A DNA stretch of 64,000 nucleotides, taken from NCBI GenBank assembly GCA_030447415.1, contig JAUJOZ010000014.1, positions 48,766 through 112,765 of the forward strand. The letters run 5' to 3'. Positions within the stretch are counted from its first letter, which is position 1, and each line of letters begins with the position of its first letter. Position numbers and translations under genes: made by a program. This DNA comes from Thermomicrobiales bacterium (GTDB lineage: Bacteria; Chloroflexota; Chloroflexia; Thermomicrobiales; UBA6265). Of the stretch, positions 62,099 through 64,000 are shown one piece after another. The notes below the pieces were generated by a model, which saw only the letters and a program-made list of their open reading frames with translations, was not told where the DNA came from and ran no database searches.

Positions 62099-63145
62099 CT
62101 AGGGCGAGGGCGGCGGCGGGAGCGGAGCGGCGGTGGGTGCCGAGACCGGTGTCGCGGTCGGCGTCGGCGTGGCGGTGGGTGTCGCCGTCGGCGTGCTCGT
62201 CGGCGTCGCGGTCGGTGTGCTCGTGGGGGTCGCGATCGCCGTCGCGGTGGGCGTCGGGATCGCCGTGGCCGTTGGGGTGGCGGTCGGGAGCGGGGCCAAA
62301 ACGACCGGTGGCCGCGGGACGGCAGCGGAGGTCGGCGCGGGTGGGGGCGTCGCCGTCGCCGTCGGCGTGGCGGTCGCCGTCGCGGTCGGAGGGGTCGTCG
62401 CGGTCGGCGTCGGGGTGCTGGTCGGGGTCGGGGTGGCGGTTGGCGTGGCGGTGGCCGTAGCCGTCGGGCTGGGCGTGCTCGTCGCCGTCGCCGTCGGCGT
62501 GGCGGTCGCTGTCGCGGTCGGAGGGGTCGTCGCGGTCGGCTCCGGCGTGGCGGTGGCGGTGGTTGTTGGGCTCGCGGTGGCCGTGGCCGTCGCCGTGGCT
62601 GTGTTCGTCGCGGTCACCGTCGCAGTCGCGGTCGCGGTCGCCGTCGCGGTGGGCTGCGCCGTGGCAGTGGGCGTGTCGGTTGGCACCGGGGTCGGTGTCA
62701 CCGTCGGCGTCGGGGTGAGCGTGCTGGTCGCGGTCGGCGTGGCCGTGCTCGTCGGGGTCGGCGTGGCAGTCGCGGTCGGCGTCGCAGTCACTGTGGGGGT
62801 CGCGGTCGGCACGACGGTCGCCGTGGGCGCGGCAGTCGCGGTGGCGGTCGGTTCCGGCGCGGACGCCGCAGCGGCCGGGATGCCGCCCGGCGGCGGCAGG
62901 GCGCCGGACGTCGGCGCGGGCGCCGCCGTGGCCAGCGGGGGCGTCGTCGGTGGGGCGACGACGGCCGTTGGCGCCGGCGGACTCGTCGGGGTCGGGGCGG
63001 TGGCGGCGGGCGCCGGAGCCGTGGCGGCAGGCGCGGGTGTCGGCGACGGCTCCTCCTCGTCGCCGCACGCGGCAATGACGAGCAGCGGGAGAGCGATCAG
63101 GATGGCTCGCGCCCCGAGCCGGCGCAGCGGCTGACCGTCGCGCAT
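62099..63145 (-). CDS. lipoprotein with very long Pro/Thr/Ala repeat tail
   Basis: A 348-residue protein from ATG 63145, with GGGAGG about 9 nt upstream. Residues 10-27 are a lipoprotein signal with lipobox IAAC (Cys27). After [13 protein letters not shown] almost all the protein is low-complexity TATATPT and PTPTAT repeats with a short distinct stretch ([20 protein letters not shown]) near residue 265. It would form an extended, probably glycosylated stalk. Repeat number is likely variable and the assembly there should be treated with care. No folded domain is present. Confidence 0.6.
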   Translation of the reverse strand: MRDGQPLRRLGARAILIALPLLVIAACGDEEEPSPTPAPAATAPAPAATAPTPTSPPAPTAVVAPPTTPPLATAAPAPTSGALPPPGGIPAAAASAPEPTATATAAPTATVVPTATPTVTATPTATATPTPTSTATPTATSTLTPTPTVTPTPVPTDTPTATAQPTATATATATATVTATNTATATATATASPTTTATATPEPTATTPPTATATATPTATATSTPSPTATATATPTATPTPTSTPTPTATTPPTATATATPTATATPPPAPTSAAVPRPPVVLAPLPTATPTATAIPTPTATAIATPTSTPTATPTSTPTATPTATPTPTATPVSAPTAAPLPPPPSP

Positions 63146-63210
63146 GCTATGGCTCCCTCCCCGCTCCCGGTCCTCCGGCCGCGCCCCCGCGGGACGTTCC
63201 CTCGGCATCC

Positions 63211-63450
63211 TACGGGCTGGACGCCGGCGGCGCAAGCGCCGCCGGCGCGTCACATCCGCGACGACGACCCCATTGCCTGCTACCCCCCCACACTGGCGCC
63301 CCCACGCCGGCCCGCTCCCGGTTGAGCGCGAGCAGCCGCGTGAGGATGATGTCCTCCTCGATCGCCACCGGCTCCACGTCGCCCCAGTCGCAGGCGGCCC
63401 AGACGGCGCGGTCGAGGTCGGGGTGCAGGTGGGCGAGCTCGGCGCGTCAC
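63211..63450 (-). pseudogene. small hypothetical gene, frameshifted just after the start
   Basis: From GTG 63450 the frame begins MTR, and a second frame continues [20 protein letters not shown], then [20 protein letters not shown] and [10 protein letters not shown]. The composition is that of a real protein. One base is missing after the third codon. The frame stops at 63211. No family recognised; it lies between the lipoprotein and zinc-ribbon genes on the same strand. Confidence 0.3.
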
Positions 63451-63494
63451 CACGACCGCGAGGCGCGCCGCACCGCCACGCTTCGGGCGCACGC

Positions 63495-63923
63495 TTACGA
63501 CTCCTGGTCCTGAAGGCGCTTGAGCAGGGCATCGGCGTCGGACGCCACGCGCGTGGCGTACGCGCGCTCCAATTCCTGGATGCGGTCCACGGTCCGCCAG
63601 TAGGCGTGCCAGCCCAGGTGCGCCGGCTGCGGCGGGATACCCCCGAGCCCTGGCGCACCACCCAGGTCGGCGCGCAGCCGGTCTGCCTTGCGCAGCAGCC
63701 GCCGGGTGGCGTCCTCCCGGGTCGAGGCATAAGCCAGGCCGAGGCAATGCCGGCAGCGGAAGTCGTCGGCGAGGAGGGCGAGGTGATAGAGCGCGGCCAC
63801 GTGGCGCTCGCACGCGGGGCAGGTGAACCACGGCCGGTCCCCGCCGAAGCGGCACGGGGTCCGGACGATCGATACCGCCTGCTCCACGTCGCGCGCCTTC
63901 CCGCCCTGCAACGGGTGGGGCAC
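63495..63923 (-). CDS. zinc-ribbon protein of a phage/island family
   Basis: A 142-residue frame from GTG 63923. The core reads [20 protein letters not shown], then [20 protein letters not shown] and [20 protein letters not shown]. This matches a widespread family of island proteins with TPCxFGGxRPWFxCP and CRxCxGLxYxS zinc motifs. The usual N-terminal half of the family is missing: upstream in the same frame lies [10 protein letters not shown] and then a TAG at about 63962, so the start is either truncated or frameshifted near the window edge. A coiled C-terminal helix ([20 protein letters not shown]) follows. Function unknown. Confidence 0.65.
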   Translation of the reverse strand: MPHPLQGGKARDVEQAVSIVRTPCRFGGDRPWFTCPACERHVAALYHLALLADDFRCRHCLGLAYASTREDATRRLLRKADRLRADLGGAPGLGGIPPQPAHLGWHAYWRTVDRIQELERAYATRVASDADALLKRLQDQES

Positions 63924-64000
63924 GACGCGGTACTCCAGTGTCAGGGTCTCGCCGCCCTACCCCCCGAGCTGACCGACGCCGAGACCATCCAGAACGAGGT

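Noticed and set aside
61988..63325. Very Arg/Gly-rich frame opposite the PT-repeat lipoprotein
   Set aside because: Antisense reading of a repeat region; the minus-strand frame has a lipobox and RBS.

Overview
The window is a very GC-rich chromosomal stretch. It best fits a Thermomicrobia/Sphaerobacter-type member of the Chloroflexota. That is an inference from the mix of Tat signals, Thr/Pro-rich secreted proteins, a short bacterial homogentisate dioxygenase and large LuxR-ATPase regulators; no rRNA or universal marker gene is present to confirm it.

Layout. 1-28.6 kb is mostly ordinary chromosome: the start of a Tat-exported protein, an MFS transporter, a TPR lipoprotein, a Ser/Thr kinase with a large ectodomain, two big secreted proteins, an acyl-CoA synthetase, a GNAT and a nucleotidyltransferase, a ureohydrolase, an AraC regulator divergent from a methyltransferase, a YdcF protein, a PhoD phosphatase, a SAM hydrolase and a 1,423-residue PQQ-type dehydrogenase. 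28.6-43 kb is accessory DNA: XRE, RHH and LuxR-like HTH proteins, a Toprim/primase-like gene beside a 603-residue orphan, a VRR-NUC nuclease, many small proteins, and an IS5-type remnant whose ends recur around a methyltransferase. 43-50.7 kb holds an element with a terminase-small-subunit-like gene, a leftward operon of small proteins, a SWIM zinc-finger gene, an XRE regulator and a large serine recombinase that ends in a perfect 55-bp tandem repeat. 51.2-54.9 kb is a tyrosine/homogentisate catabolic cluster (HPPD, FAH-family hydrolase, HGD). 55-59.5 kb carries an LPxTG-type surface protein and a 0.9-1 kb-residue-scale ATPase regulator. 59.7-64 kb is the end of a third element: a tRNA 3'-end fragment, a tyrosine integrase, an excisionase-like HTH, a second SWIM gene, a PT-repeat lipoprotein and a zinc-ribbon protein.

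How the genes work together. The HPPD-HGD-FAH cluster covers most of the route from 4-hydroxyphenylpyruvate to fumarate and acetoacetate; no maleylacetoacetate isomerase is visible here. The kinase, the secreted proteins and the LPxTG protein build and sense the cell surface. The two SWIM genes, each divergent from a small HTH gene and each next to a different type of recombinase, look like a shared accessory module.

A strong cross-cutting feature is the number of broken reading frames. Single-base indels, many of them in G or C runs, hit at least seven genes, and in-frame stop codons interrupt three more. Either the assembly has residual homopolymer errors or many of these genes are decaying; raw reads would decide.
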